64,000 nucleotides of DNA from an uncultured Bacteroidaceae bacterium. Lineage in GTDB: Bacteria > Bacteroidota > Bacteroidia > Bacteroidales > Bacteroidaceae. Of the stretch, positions 45,524 to 53,860 are shown piece by piece. Location of the stretch: positions 87,452-151,451 of the forward strand of contig CAJORF010000123.1 in NCBI GenBank assembly GCA_905236985.1. Direction: 5' to 3'. Below the pieces are notes generated by a model. It had not been told where the DNA came from and made no database searches. It saw only the letters and a program-made list of their open reading frames with translations. A program made the position numbers and the translations under genes. Position 1 is the stretch's first letter; each line of letters begins with the position of its first letter.

Positions 45524-47845
45524 TTACTTCTTGACGATGGTGAAGTCGTCGATGAGGACGTCAGCACCGGGGTTCTTGGAGTTCATGACTACGAGACAGA
45601 TGGTGGTCTTCTCTGCAAGCTCGAAGGTGTGTTCCACCTTAACCCATTCGGCACCAAGGTCGTTGACATAATCGCCATAGACATAGCTACCTACGGAGCC
45701 GTCGTCCTTGATAGGCACGTAGCCAGGACGCACGCTGCCACCGCTGGCGGCTGCTTTGCAGTAGAACGTCATGGTGTATGTGCCAGCCTCAAGGGACAGT
45801 TCCTCATAAGCGAGGCGCTTATTGCCAGAGGTGGCACCGCCGACTTTCACGGAGTAGCTTCCGCCGTGGGCATCGGTGCTCTGCGAGAGGGTGGCATTGC
45901 TGGCTGAGGATGCTGATTTCCAACCATCGGGTTGATCGCTTGTCCAGCTTTCGAAGTCACCATTGGTGAAGTCGGCGATGGTTTTGGTGCCGCCGCCGGG
46001 CTGCGGGCCGGGGCCGGGGGTGTCTCCGCTGTTGATGCTGTAGATATAGCCGTGATCCTGTCCTTCCTTGCCTTGAACAGTTTCAGGTGTGTTGCCTTGG
46101 TAGTTGGTGAGCTTAGCATAGACAACGATTTCATCGCCTACAGCGAGCTGCTGGTCGCCAGCAACCCATTTCCTGTTGCCGAGGTAGTAGGCACGGAATA
46201 CGTAGAACTGATCGGCTGTGGTGCCATCGTCGGAGATATAGCAGGTGACGTTGCCGTACTGAGCACCGAATTGTTCCTTGATGCTGACAACTTTACCTTT
46301 GATGTAGTAGGCTTGATCGCTCTGTGCGCCTGATGCCAACGCCTTGGCGATGTTGTTAGCTGCCACGGAGTTGTACGGGTCTTCGAGTGTGCCGCTACCC
46401 TTGGCTTCACCGGGTGTTGGGGGAGGTGGGGGTGTGCTGCCGTCGATTTCGTATTCAGATACACTCTTGAGTCCTGTTACGCCGAAATATTTTTCGATTG
46501 AGCCGTAGAGCTTCACCTGTTTCTTGTAATTACCGGGGTTATCTACGAGGTTAAGGGCTGAACGGACGTCGCCTGCAGGCAACTGCACGGGCATACACTT
46601 GTTGACGTCGGTCTCGTCGGGGGTGTCGGCGATGAGCAGGTTAGAGGCAACAGTGCTGGTGCCGTTGAACTGAGCTCCTTCGGCAATCTTCTGGCCTTCA
46701 ATCCAACCTACGATGTAAGCCTGAACCCAAGCATTGCCGCTGGCTGATGCAGCTGCTACAATGTTGTAGGGGTCTTCCTTGCTGCCGGTGCCCTTCGGGT
46801 CGCCCGACGGTGTCGGATCACTGGCATATTCGCCGTTGTGCATATAGAGCTCGCTGCCTTGCGTAAACTCCATCGTCTTGTTGTTGAAATAGACGACTTG
46901 ACCATAGACGATGACATCGTCGCCGACTTTCAGGTCATCGGTTGAGGTGAACTTGGCACCGCCGAGACCATAGCCGCGATAGACTTCGAGCTGGTCAGCG
47001 CTCATGCCATCGTTGCTGATGTAATAGGTGGCGTTGCCGTAGCTACCCGTATCGATCTCGTCGATCTTAGAGATCTTACCCTTGGTGTAGATCTTCGTGG
47101 AGGGAGGACCGGCAGCGATGAGCTTGATGGTGGAGGGTACGTCGTAGGGATCGTCCTTGGTGCCAGAGCCTACAAGACCTTCGACAGGGGTATCGCTACT
47201 GTTGGCAGGTGCCTGACCCTTAGCCACGCTGAGGCTCTTCACTTCCCAAGTGGAGGAGTAGCTGTCGTGAGCAATGTGCTTGAGGGCGATTTGTACACTC
47301 TTGCCGATGTATTCCTGCGGAATCTGTACGTTCTGTGAGATGTAGGTGAAGGATGTGCCGAGCCCGTCGAAGCTCATGGGCAATGATTGGCCTAAAGAGC
47401 TTAAAAGACCTAAATAGGACGCAAGTTTCTCAGCGTCTATGATGAGCAGGGCGTGGTCTTCGTTGAGCGTTGTCTTGGCATAGTTGATGGCCTGGTCGAT
47501 GATGACGTAGGCGCTATCACATTCGGTGAGATTGATGATGGGGCTAACAAGGAGGGTCACGCCAGGCTTGTTCGACTTGGTGCCAGTGCCATCCCAATCG
47601 TCGTAGCCCGTGATGATGGCTCCATATTTGGAACTGGATGTCCATGCGAGGTCGCCACTCTCGCTCTGTGAAGTAAATTCGCCGAGGCTGGAGGTGAATG
47701 TCTGGTTAAGGATAAAGTCGGCTGTTGGGGTGACAGGTGTCGGGGTGTCGCTGGGGATGTTGTAAGGAGCAGGCACGTCTTCACAAGCGGTGAAGGCTCC
47801 AAGGCCGAAGGCTGCGCAAAGCAGCAGTTTGAAATACTTGTTCAT
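45524..47845 (-). CDS. lipoprotein with anchor-J-like, three OB-fold-type and C-terminal CBM-like domains
   Basis: A 773-residue lipoprotein (lipobox FTAC, Cys21). Residues about 42-215 resemble the choice-of-anchor J/cleaved-adhesin beta sandwich. Three repeated domains follow, each opening with a G-x-G-x-x-x-DPY signature (GSGTKDDPYDV near 226, GTGSKEDPYNI near 352, GSGTLEDPYNS near 486) and continuing in an OB-like pattern with YYI(K)GK(V/I)xxI and YISDDG; I recognise this as the DUF6359 type. Pro-rich linkers separate them. The C-terminus (about 630-773) has FTNGDFESW and a jelly-roll-like carbohydrate-binding pattern. OB folds often bind nucleic acid or sugar. It is third in an operon with a TonB receptor and an OB-fold lipoprotein. 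Confidence 0.78.
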   Translation of the reverse strand: MNKYFKLLLCAAFGLGAFTACEDVPAPYNIPSDTPTPVTPTADFILNQTFTSSLGEFTSQSESGDLAWTSSSKYGAIITGYDDWDGTGTKSNKPGVTLLVSPIINLTECDSAYVIIDQAINYAKTTLNEDHALLIIDAEKLASYLGLLSSLGQSLPMSFDGLGTSFTYISQNVQIPQEYIGKSVQIALKHIAHDSYSSTWEVKSLSVAKGQAPANSSDTPVEGLVGSGTKDDPYDVPSTIKLIAAGPPSTKIYTKGKISKIDEIDTGSYGNATYYISNDGMSADQLEVYRGYGLGGAKFTSTDDLKVGDDVIVYGQVVYFNNKTMEFTQGSELYMHNGEYASDPTPSGDPKGTGSKEDPYNIVAAASASGNAWVQAYIVGWIEGQKIAEGAQFNGTSTVASNLLIADTPDETDVNKCMPVQLPAGDVRSALNLVDNPGNYKKQVKLYGSIEKYFGVTGLKSVSEYEIDGSTPPPPPTPGEAKGSGTLEDPYNSVAANNIAKALASGAQSDQAYYIKGKVVSIKEQFGAQYGNVTCYISDDGTTADQFYVFRAYYLGNRKWVAGDQQLAVGDEIVVYAKLTNYQGNTPETVQGKEGQDHGYIYSINSGDTPGPGPQPGGGTKTIADFTNGDFESWTSDQPDGWKSASSASNATLSQSTDAHGGSYSVKVGGATSGNKRLAYEELSLEAGTYTMTFYCKAAASGGSVRPGYVPIKDDGSVGSYVYGDYVNDLGAEWVKVEHTFELAEKTTICLVVMNSKNPGADVLIDDFTIVKK

Positions 47846-47881
47846 GATGTATGCGGTTTTAATTTTTCTCGATTAATTCTA

Positions 47882-48745
47882 TCATTTTTCATTCAACTTG
47901 ATGTCCTCTTCGGCGCGGATAAGTATCTGCCATGTGTTGCGATAGCGGGTGGCGATGCCGTAGAGGGTCACGGGTTGTGCGGGGATGACCATTGCTGCGA
48001 AGTCTGCGTATGTGCTGGTGCGCAGAAGCAGGTCGTTCATTGACTTGCCGTTGAGCGTGTGGTGGACGTAGCCATTGGTCGAGCCGTTGTAGGTGAGCGA
48101 AGTGCCTGCCTTATATTCGGGTGCTATGGGGCTTCCTGCATCACCGATTGTTACGTTCTTCAAGCAGACGAGATGACCGCAGTAGCGTGCCATGTCATTC
48201 TGTGCTTCGGAAAAGAAATCAATGGTGTCAATCTGGCTCATGTCGTGTGTGGGAAGTATCTTCACGTGCTCTTCCCATTTCGAGGTGCTCATACGCCCGA
48301 TGCTGCCGTTGTACTCGTCACCGAGCTGTGTCTGCTGGCCATAGCCGCCGATGCAGAGGTCTTTGAGGTCGATGAGAATCTGCTGTCCTACGCTGAGGAA
48401 GGGGAAGAGTCCTGTGCCGTTGATACCTACAATCATGGCTCCCGTGGGATCCTGGACGACAATCTGCTTGTAGATGTTGCCGCCGATGTCATTGCCAATG
48501 ACGGTGCAGACGAGCTGCTTGTCGCCTGTGATGCGTTCAAAGCTGCTGCCAGAGATGGCTGAAGCATATTGTGTCTTCAAGTCGGCAATGGTGACCAGTT
48601 TGGCATCGTCCTTGGTGATGGCGTTATTGCCGTAGGGTGCATTGGTCATATCGGGTGTCTCCCAGTCGCCGTCCATGCAGGAGGTAGTCATCATCGCAAC
48701 GGCGACGATGGCTGTAAAATGTAGAATATATGATGTCTTACGCAT
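47882..48745 (-). CDS. DUF5689-type OB-fold lipoprotein
   Basis: A 287-residue lipoprotein (lipobox MTTSC, Cys23). The pattern TIADLKTQYA, then VCTVIGNDIGGNIYKQIVVQ and DPTGAMIVGINGTGL is that of the DUF5689 family, predicted OB-fold proteins found in Bacteroidetes next to TonB-dependent receptors. The C-terminus ends IATRYRNTWQILIRAEEDI, also typical. It sits 55 nt after the receptor gene and 36 nt before the larger OB-fold lipoprotein, all on one strand. It may be a surface binding subunit of the receptor. The ligand is not known; nucleic acid is my inference from context. Confidence 0.82.
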   Translation of the reverse strand: MRKTSYILHFTAIVAVAMMTTSCMDGDWETPDMTNAPYGNNAITKDDAKLVTIADLKTQYASAISGSSFERITGDKQLVCTVIGNDIGGNIYKQIVVQDPTGAMIVGINGTGLFPFLSVGQQILIDLKDLCIGGYGQQTQLGDEYNGSIGRMSTSKWEEHVKILPTHDMSQIDTIDFFSEAQNDMARYCGHLVCLKNVTIGDAGSPIAPEYKAGTSLTYNGSTNGYVHHTLNGKSMNDLLLRTSTYADFAAMVIPAQPVTLYGIATRYRNTWQILIRAEEDIKLNEK

Positions 48746-48800
48746 GATAGCTAAAGTATTTGCATTAAACTTTAAACCTTAAACTTCGCACGGGCGAGCC

Positions 48801-51362
48801 TTAAAACCTGTAGTTGAGGTTGAGCATGAAGTTGAAGCCCTGCACGTAATACTTCATCGGGTTCATCTGGAAGTTGTAGGTGCGGATGGAGGTCTTCTCG
48901 CCCGTAGTCTGGTCGGTAGTGTAGTTGGAGCGGCTCTGCTCATAACCACCGCTAACGAGCTTGCGGTTGTTGAGGATGTTGGTCAGCATGAGGTTGACGC
49001 TGAGCGGGTTGTGTGCTATGCGGAACTGGCGCCCTATGGAGCCGTCGAGCATGAATCCTCCCTTGCCCTTGGTCTGTTCGGGAACGATGAGCGAACCGTC
49101 GTTGTCGACTGCGCCGGAGCGGATGAGTGTGCTCTGGTAGCGCAGCGAGGGTGAGTAGGAGAGGTAGATGCGGTCATAGTAGTTCAGCTTGAGGTTGAAC
49201 CACCATCCGCTGACGTTGTAGTTCAGGCCGATACTTCCGACGGTGAGCGGCGTGCTGGCCTCGCGCATACCTTTATTATATAAAACGTCGGTGGTGACGG
49301 TGCCTTGTGTGGAAAGCAGGTAGCTGACGTCGGTGTTCTTGGTGTATTTGGCTTCGGCCATCGAACCGATGAGGTCGAGGGTGAGCCCCGAGAACAACTT
49401 GAAACGCATACCGAGCTCCACGCCGTAGAAGACCTTCTCGACGCCCGTCATGCTGACGTAAGTGAATGAGTTGACATCGTCGTAATAGTAGTTCTGCCAC
49501 TCGTTCATGTGTGTGCCACGGTTGAAATAGGCAGTCAGGTTGGCGCGCATCCAACTGGTGGTGAGGGCGTAGCCAATCTCTGTGCTGAGCATGTGCTCCA
49601 CTTTCAGGCCGTCAATATAGTTGTTGTTCATCTCAGCTGCCTGGAAGGCCGATCCGCCATAGCTCGAATAGGCTGCGGGCGCGTAGGTCATATAGCCTAC
49701 GCCGATGCCGATGACGTTGCCCTTGCCGAGGTTGAGGTTGACACCAGCCTTGGCACCACCGTCCAGGAAACGTGCTGTGCCGCTCTTGCCGTAGCTGTTG
49801 TCGGCGAAGAGACCGTTCTGCATCTTGCCGTCGCGCCACATCTGCGTGCCGCCAATCTTTGCGCTGACGAAAGCGTGGGTGATGCCGCGGTCGTAGTTGT
49901 ACTGAGCCCAAGCGGTGGCTTTCTGTACGACGATGTTGAAGTCATAGCCGAAGCGGTCGCCTACGCCAACCTTACCGTTCTTGTTACGCAAGTCGTACTG
50001 CACGCGGTCATCGCTGCCAGCGTAGGTTCCGATGGCGTAGTTGTTGACGTTGTGCAGGTTCTCGGCGCCCATCATGTCGGAGACGGTCTGATAGTGCATA
50101 CCTGTGTTGGAGGCCAGTTGAATGCCGCCCTGCAGTTTCTGGAAGCGGTCGATGTCCCAATTAAGGGTGGATCCGAGGTTGATGGAGAGGTGGTCGTTGT
50201 GGCGGGCGAGCATATAGTATGCGGCATCGCCTCCAACTTGGTTCATCTGTGAGTTGGCGTAGTAGAGCTTGTCCCACTGTATCTGACGGTTAGCCTTCGA
50301 GGCCGTCCAGAAATCGTAGCTCTCCTGCCAGGCGTTGACGTCGTTGTTGGCACCGTCGGTCAAGCCCCATACGTCGTAGTTGTACGACGGGAAGCTCTTC
50401 CAGTAGTCGGGCTTGGGATTCTGTGAGTTGTTGTACTGCAGACGTGTGCCGCTGTACATGGCGTACTTGCCAAAGAGCGACGTGATCAGTTTCAGATTAT
50501 CCTTGATTTGATAGTCCCATGTCAGCAACAGTGACGGCTCGAAGTTGTGTACTACGCGTGAGTTGCGCTTCTTGCCGTTCTGGTAGCCCCAATAGGGGTT
50601 GTACAGGTAGTTATTGGCGAGCCAATAGGCCTCATCTGTTGAGGCACCCTGCTGTGCACGCTCCGTGGGATTTCCCCATGTGGTGATGTTCAGGCTGTGC
50701 TGTTCGCCCCATTTCTTCTGCAAGGAGAGGAAATAGGCGAGGGAGTTGTAGAACGTGCCCTCAACATTGGCGGTGTTCATGTTAGCCCAGCGGTAGCCAA
50801 CGGTGCCGAAGAATGCGAGCCCTTTTTCGTTCAGACCTGAACCGAAAGTGTACATAGCGCGTGCGGAGTAGTTGCGGTTCAACGCCGACAGTGTCACCTT
50901 GTGACCGGCGGCATAGTTGCTGGCGCGGAAATTGTAGTTGTTGCTACCTCCGAGGGCGGCCATACCAAAATTGTTAGACTCGAAAGGCGAGGCGTAGTCG
51001 ATACTGCGGGTGGCATCGTTCATACCACCGATGGTGGAGTAATTGAAACGTCCGTTCTCGATGTTATTGACCTGCACACCGTTCATGTAGATGTCGTTGT
51101 ACTTCTGATCCAATGCGCGGAACTTAAAGCGCATCGGGCTAAAGAGGTAGCCGACATTGCTGGTGTACATATTGTTGTTGGAGTTGATCTGGATGACATC
51201 GGTCGTCATCTCAGCGTCCTCGTCGAGTTGCGATTCGGTGAAGATGAACGACGCCGCTTCGTCCTTCAGAGCCTTCTCCGTCTCGCTCGTAGCAGGCTCC
51301 TGTGCCCATCCTTGGAAGGCGCAGGTAAGTAGCCCGATAGCAAAAAGAAGTTTTTTTCTCAT
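48801..51362 (-). CDS. TonB-dependent outer-membrane receptor
   Basis: An 853-residue outer-membrane receptor. After the signal peptide (1-20, ending GWAQ) and a short acidic linker comes a plug domain (about 55-175, with IYMNGVQVNNIENG and GGMNDATRSIDYA) and a barrel ending in a C-terminal Phe (LNLNYRF). Unlike SusC proteins it lacks the carboxypeptidase-regulatory domain. It is first in an operon with two OB-fold-type lipoproteins and is divergent from an exported nuclease-type enzyme at 51563. Receptors in this context are predicted to import degradation products or a ligand bound by the lipoproteins. The substrate is not shown. Confidence 0.88.
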   Translation of the reverse strand: MRKKLLFAIGLLTCAFQGWAQEPATSETEKALKDEAASFIFTESQLDEDAEMTTDVIQINSNNNMYTSNVGYLFSPMRFKFRALDQKYNDIYMNGVQVNNIENGRFNYSTIGGMNDATRSIDYASPFESNNFGMAALGGSNNYNFRASNYAAGHKVTLSALNRNYSARAMYTFGSGLNEKGLAFFGTVGYRWANMNTANVEGTFYNSLAYFLSLQKKWGEQHSLNITTWGNPTERAQQGASTDEAYWLANNYLYNPYWGYQNGKKRNSRVVHNFEPSLLLTWDYQIKDNLKLITSLFGKYAMYSGTRLQYNNSQNPKPDYWKSFPSYNYDVWGLTDGANNDVNAWQESYDFWTASKANRQIQWDKLYYANSQMNQVGGDAAYYMLARHNDHLSINLGSTLNWDIDRFQKLQGGIQLASNTGMHYQTVSDMMGAENLHNVNNYAIGTYAGSDDRVQYDLRNKNGKVGVGDRFGYDFNIVVQKATAWAQYNYDRGITHAFVSAKIGGTQMWRDGKMQNGLFADNSYGKSGTARFLDGGAKAGVNLNLGKGNVIGIGVGYMTYAPAAYSSYGGSAFQAAEMNNNYIDGLKVEHMLSTEIGYALTTSWMRANLTAYFNRGTHMNEWQNYYYDDVNSFTYVSMTGVEKVFYGVELGMRFKLFSGLTLDLIGSMAEAKYTKNTDVSYLLSTQGTVTTDVLYNKGMREASTPLTVGSIGLNYNVSGWWFNLKLNYYDRIYLSYSPSLRYQSTLIRSGAVDNDGSLIVPEQTKGKGGFMLDGSIGRQFRIAHNPLSVNLMLTNILNNRKLVSGGYEQSRSNYTTDQTTGEKTSIRTYNFQMNPMKYYVQGFNFMLNLNYRF

Positions 51363-51517
51363 TGGTAAAGTTAGATAATGGTGATATTTGGCTACAAAGA
51401 AAGTGAAAATATCTCAAACTGCACAAAGAAGTGGCTGTTTTTTTTGACTTGAAGGAAAAATTTTTTAAATCTGTTCATTTTTCTTGTTATTTATGCGATT
51501 CAAAACAAAAAATAGCT

Positions 51518-51525
51518 TATCTTTG
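51518..51525 (+). promoter_or_regulatory. -7 box for the endonuclease/exonuclease/phosphatase gene
   Basis: TATCTTTG followed by CAGC, 37 nt before the ATG at 51563. No clear -33. Confidence 0.5.
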
Positions 51526-51562
51526 CAGCCTATTCAGGACATTTATTAAACTTAACATATAT

Positions 51563-52600
51563 ATGCGCAAAACCATTCTACTAACTATCCTCACCCTTAT
51601 GGGAATGGCAGCTAACGCCCAAGAGCGCCAGTTAGGGCTCTTTGGTATAGGCTTCTATAACCTTGAAAACCTTTTTGATACTGAGCACGACGAGGGTAAG
51701 AACGACTACGAATATCTGCCCGACGGTGCTAACCACTGGACACAGATGAAGTATGAGCACAAGCTCAAGAATATGTCCACGGCTTTGGCCGATATGGGCA
51801 CAGAACGCCTGAAAGGCATTGGATGTGCCGTTATCGGCGTCAGCGAAGTGGAGAATGCGCACTGTCTGACCGACCTCTGCAACCAGGAACCGCTGAAGGC
51901 GCGCGGCTATCAGTTCGTACACATCGAAGGACCTGACAATCGTGGTGTCGATTGCGCTTTGCTCTACAACCCCCGTTTCTTCAAGCCCGCCAAGGTGTGG
52001 CTGCAACCCTACGAGATGAAGGCGGGCGTCAACGATCGTCCCACGCGCGGCTTCCTCACAGCTCAGGGTGTGTTAGCTGGTGATAGTGTCACCTTCATCG
52101 TGTGCCACTGGCCTTCACGTGGCGGCGGACCGGCACTGCGCATTTGGGGTGGCGAACAGGTGCGAGCAGAGAAGGACAGTATTCTGGCTGCAAATCCCAA
52201 CATGAAGATCCTCGTTATGGGTGACATGAATGATGACCCTTTTGACCCCTCGATGGCAACAGCTCTCGGTGCGCGTCGTAAGATGCAGGACGTGAAGCCC
52301 AACCAGATGTTCAATCCATTCTGGCAGATTCTTCTTGATGGTCGTGGGACGCTTGTCTATCAGGGCGGCTGGAACCTCTTTGATCAGATTGTCATGACGC
52401 CCAATTGCATTGATGTAGCCGGTAAGAAGGAGTACAATACACTGACCTTCTACAAGGCCGAGGTTCAACGCTTCCCCTATCTCGTGCAGGACGAAGGTAA
52501 GTTTAAAGCCGCTCCCAAGCGCACTCACGCCAGCGGCGTCTGGCTCGATGGCTACAGCGATCACCTTCCTGTCGTTGCGTACTTCGTCAGGGAGCTATAA
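51563..52600 (+). CDS. exported endonuclease/exonuclease/phosphatase-family enzyme
   Basis: A 345-residue exported enzyme (signal peptide 1-20, ending ANAQ) of the DNase I/EEP fold. Metal- and phosphate-site motifs are FYNLENLFD (Asn), GVSEVEN (metal Glu), the HWPSRGG loop, MGDMNDDP (Asp/Asn pair) and the C-terminal SDHLPV (catalytic His). EEP enzymes cleave phosphodiesters or phosphomonoesters; exported Bacteroidetes members are usually annotated as nucleases. The ATG at 51563 is chosen because it starts the signal peptide; a GTG at 51431 would add 44 residues across the promoter. It is divergent from the receptor operon across 200 nt, which supports a joint role with it. DNA, RNA or a phospho-sugar could be the substrate. 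Confidence 0.88.
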   Translation: MRKTILLTILTLMGMAANAQERQLGLFGIGFYNLENLFDTEHDEGKNDYEYLPDGANHWTQMKYEHKLKNMSTALADMGTERLKGIGCAVIGVSEVENAHCLTDLCNQEPLKARGYQFVHIEGPDNRGVDCALLYNPRFFKPAKVWLQPYEMKAGVNDRPTRGFLTAQGVLAGDSVTFIVCHWPSRGGGPALRIWGGEQVRAEKDSILAANPNMKILVMGDMNDDPFDPSMATALGARRKMQDVKPNQMFNPFWQILLDGRGTLVYQGGWNLFDQIVMTPNCIDVAGKKEYNTLTFYKAEVQRFPYLVQDEGKFKAAPKRTHASGVWLDGYSDHLPVVAYFVREL

Positions 52601-52605
52601 AAAAT

Positions 52606-52634
52606 ACCCTAATCCTTTCCTTGAGGAAGGGGAG
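52606..52634 (+). repeat. REP-like palindromic element, copy 1
   Basis: ACCCTAATCCTTTCCTTG then AGGAAGGGGAG: a small hairpin (TTCC/GGAA around TTGA) with C-rich and G-rich ends. It is an imperfect inverted copy of the element at 52726-52759. Confidence 0.5.
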
Positions 52635-52725
52635 ATCTCTGGGTTGTATGATTTAAAGTTTTTCAATTCATATTTTATTAACCTCTAAAAGATGACCCTA
52701 TAAGCCCTCACAACTTTAATTAAAA

Positions 52726-52759
52726 CTCCCCTCCATCATAGGAAGGGGCGGGGGTGGGT
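52726..52759 (-). repeat. REP-like palindromic element, copy 2
   Basis: CTCCCCTCC/GGAAGGGG hairpin with a GGGGGTGGGT tail, matching the reverse complement of the element at 52606-52634. Such short C/G-rich hairpins recur between genes in many Bacteroidetes. The spacer between the two copies (52635-52725) holds no gene. Confidence 0.5.
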
Positions 52760-52772
52760 CTTTAAGAACAAA

Positions 52773-53771
52773 ATGACAAGTTACAAAGAACTGGGTCTTG
52801 TGAACACCCGTGAAATGTTCAAGAAAGCTGTTGCCGGTGGCTACGCTATCCCCGCATTTAATTTCAACACCATGGAGCAGATGCAGGCTATCGTGCAGGC
52901 TGCCGTAGAAACAAAATCACCCGTCATCATGCAGGTCAGCAAGGGCGCCCGTGCATACGCCAACGGCACCATCCTGCGCTACATGGCTCAGGGCGCTGTC
53001 GAGTACGCTAAGGAGCTCGGCTGCCCCAATCCTCAGATTGCCCTCCACCTCGACCACGGTGACAGCTTCGAGATCTGCAAGGAGTGCATCGACAACGGTT
53101 TCTCCAGCGTGATGTTCGACGGCAGCCATCTGCCCTACGAGGAGAATATCGCTATCACAAAGCAGGTCGTAGAATATGCTCACCAGCACGACGTTACCGT
53201 TGAGGCTGAGCTCGGCGTGCTCGCTGGCGTGGAAGACGAAGTCAGCGCTGCTGAGAGCCACTACACAAAGCCCGAAGAGGTCATCGACTTCTCCACCCGC
53301 AGCGGTTGCGACAGCCTCGCCATCTCCATCGGTACCAGCCACGGTGCTTACAAGTTCACGCCCGAGCAGTGCACACGCGACCCGAAGACCGGCAAGCTCG
53401 TTCCTCCTCCCTTGGCATTCGACATCCTACACCAGATCGAGGAGAAGCTCCCTGGCTTCCCCATCGTGCTCCACGGCTCCAGCTCCGTGCCTCAGGACGA
53501 GGTCGATACCATCAATGCCTTCGGCGGCAAGCTGCCCGATGCAGTAGGTATCCCCGAGGAGCAGCTCCGCGAGGCTTCCAAGAGCGCTGTCTGCAAGATC
53601 AACATCGACAGCGACAGCCGTCTGGCCATGACCGCCGCCATCCGCAAGTATCTGGCAGAGCATCCCGATCACTTCGATCCACGCCAGTACCTGAAGCCCG
53701 CTCGCGAGAACATGAAGAAGATGTACATCCACAAGATCGTTGATGTGCTCGGCTCCAACGACAAGCTCTAA
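52773..53771 (+). CDS. fba: fructose-1,6-bisphosphate aldolase, class II
   Basis: Zinc-dependent aldolase joining or splitting fructose 1,6-bisphosphate and the triose phosphates in the cytosol. The 332-residue TIM barrel shows PAFNFNTMEQMQAIVQAA, the zinc-binding ALHLDHGDSFE, VMFDGSHLPYEENI, VEAELGVLAGVED, ISIGTSHGAYKF and the second zinc His in IVLHGSSSVP. Length and start fit the family. It is monocistronic by context: REP-like elements upstream, strong hairpin downstream. Together with fbp at 3059 it covers two adjacent gluconeogenic steps. Confidence 0.97.
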   Translation: MTSYKELGLVNTREMFKKAVAGGYAIPAFNFNTMEQMQAIVQAAVETKSPVIMQVSKGARAYANGTILRYMAQGAVEYAKELGCPNPQIALHLDHGDSFEICKECIDNGFSSVMFDGSHLPYEENIAITKQVVEYAHQHDVTVEAELGVLAGVEDEVSAAESHYTKPEEVIDFSTRSGCDSLAISIGTSHGAYKFTPEQCTRDPKTGKLVPPPLAFDILHQIEEKLPGFPIVLHGSSSVPQDEVDTINAFGGKLPDAVGIPEEQLREASKSAVCKINIDSDSRLAMTAAIRKYLAEHPDHFDPRQYLKPARENMKKMYIHKIVDVLGSNDKL

Positions 53772-53789
53772 TTTGACTTACTAATGAAC

Positions 53790-53837
53790 AGTGAGGGTTG
53801 AGAGATGAGGGCTACACCTCAAACCTCAACCCTCACT
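53790..53837 (+). terminator. fba terminator
   Basis: A 13-bp perfect outer stem (53790-53802 with 53825-53837, core GTGAGGGTTGAG) with an inner TGAGG/CCTCA stem (53806-53810 with 53817-53821), followed by TATCTTTTTT. It starts 18 nt after the fba stop. Confidence 0.85.
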
Positions 53838-53860
53838 TATCTTTTTTAATTCATTCCCCC

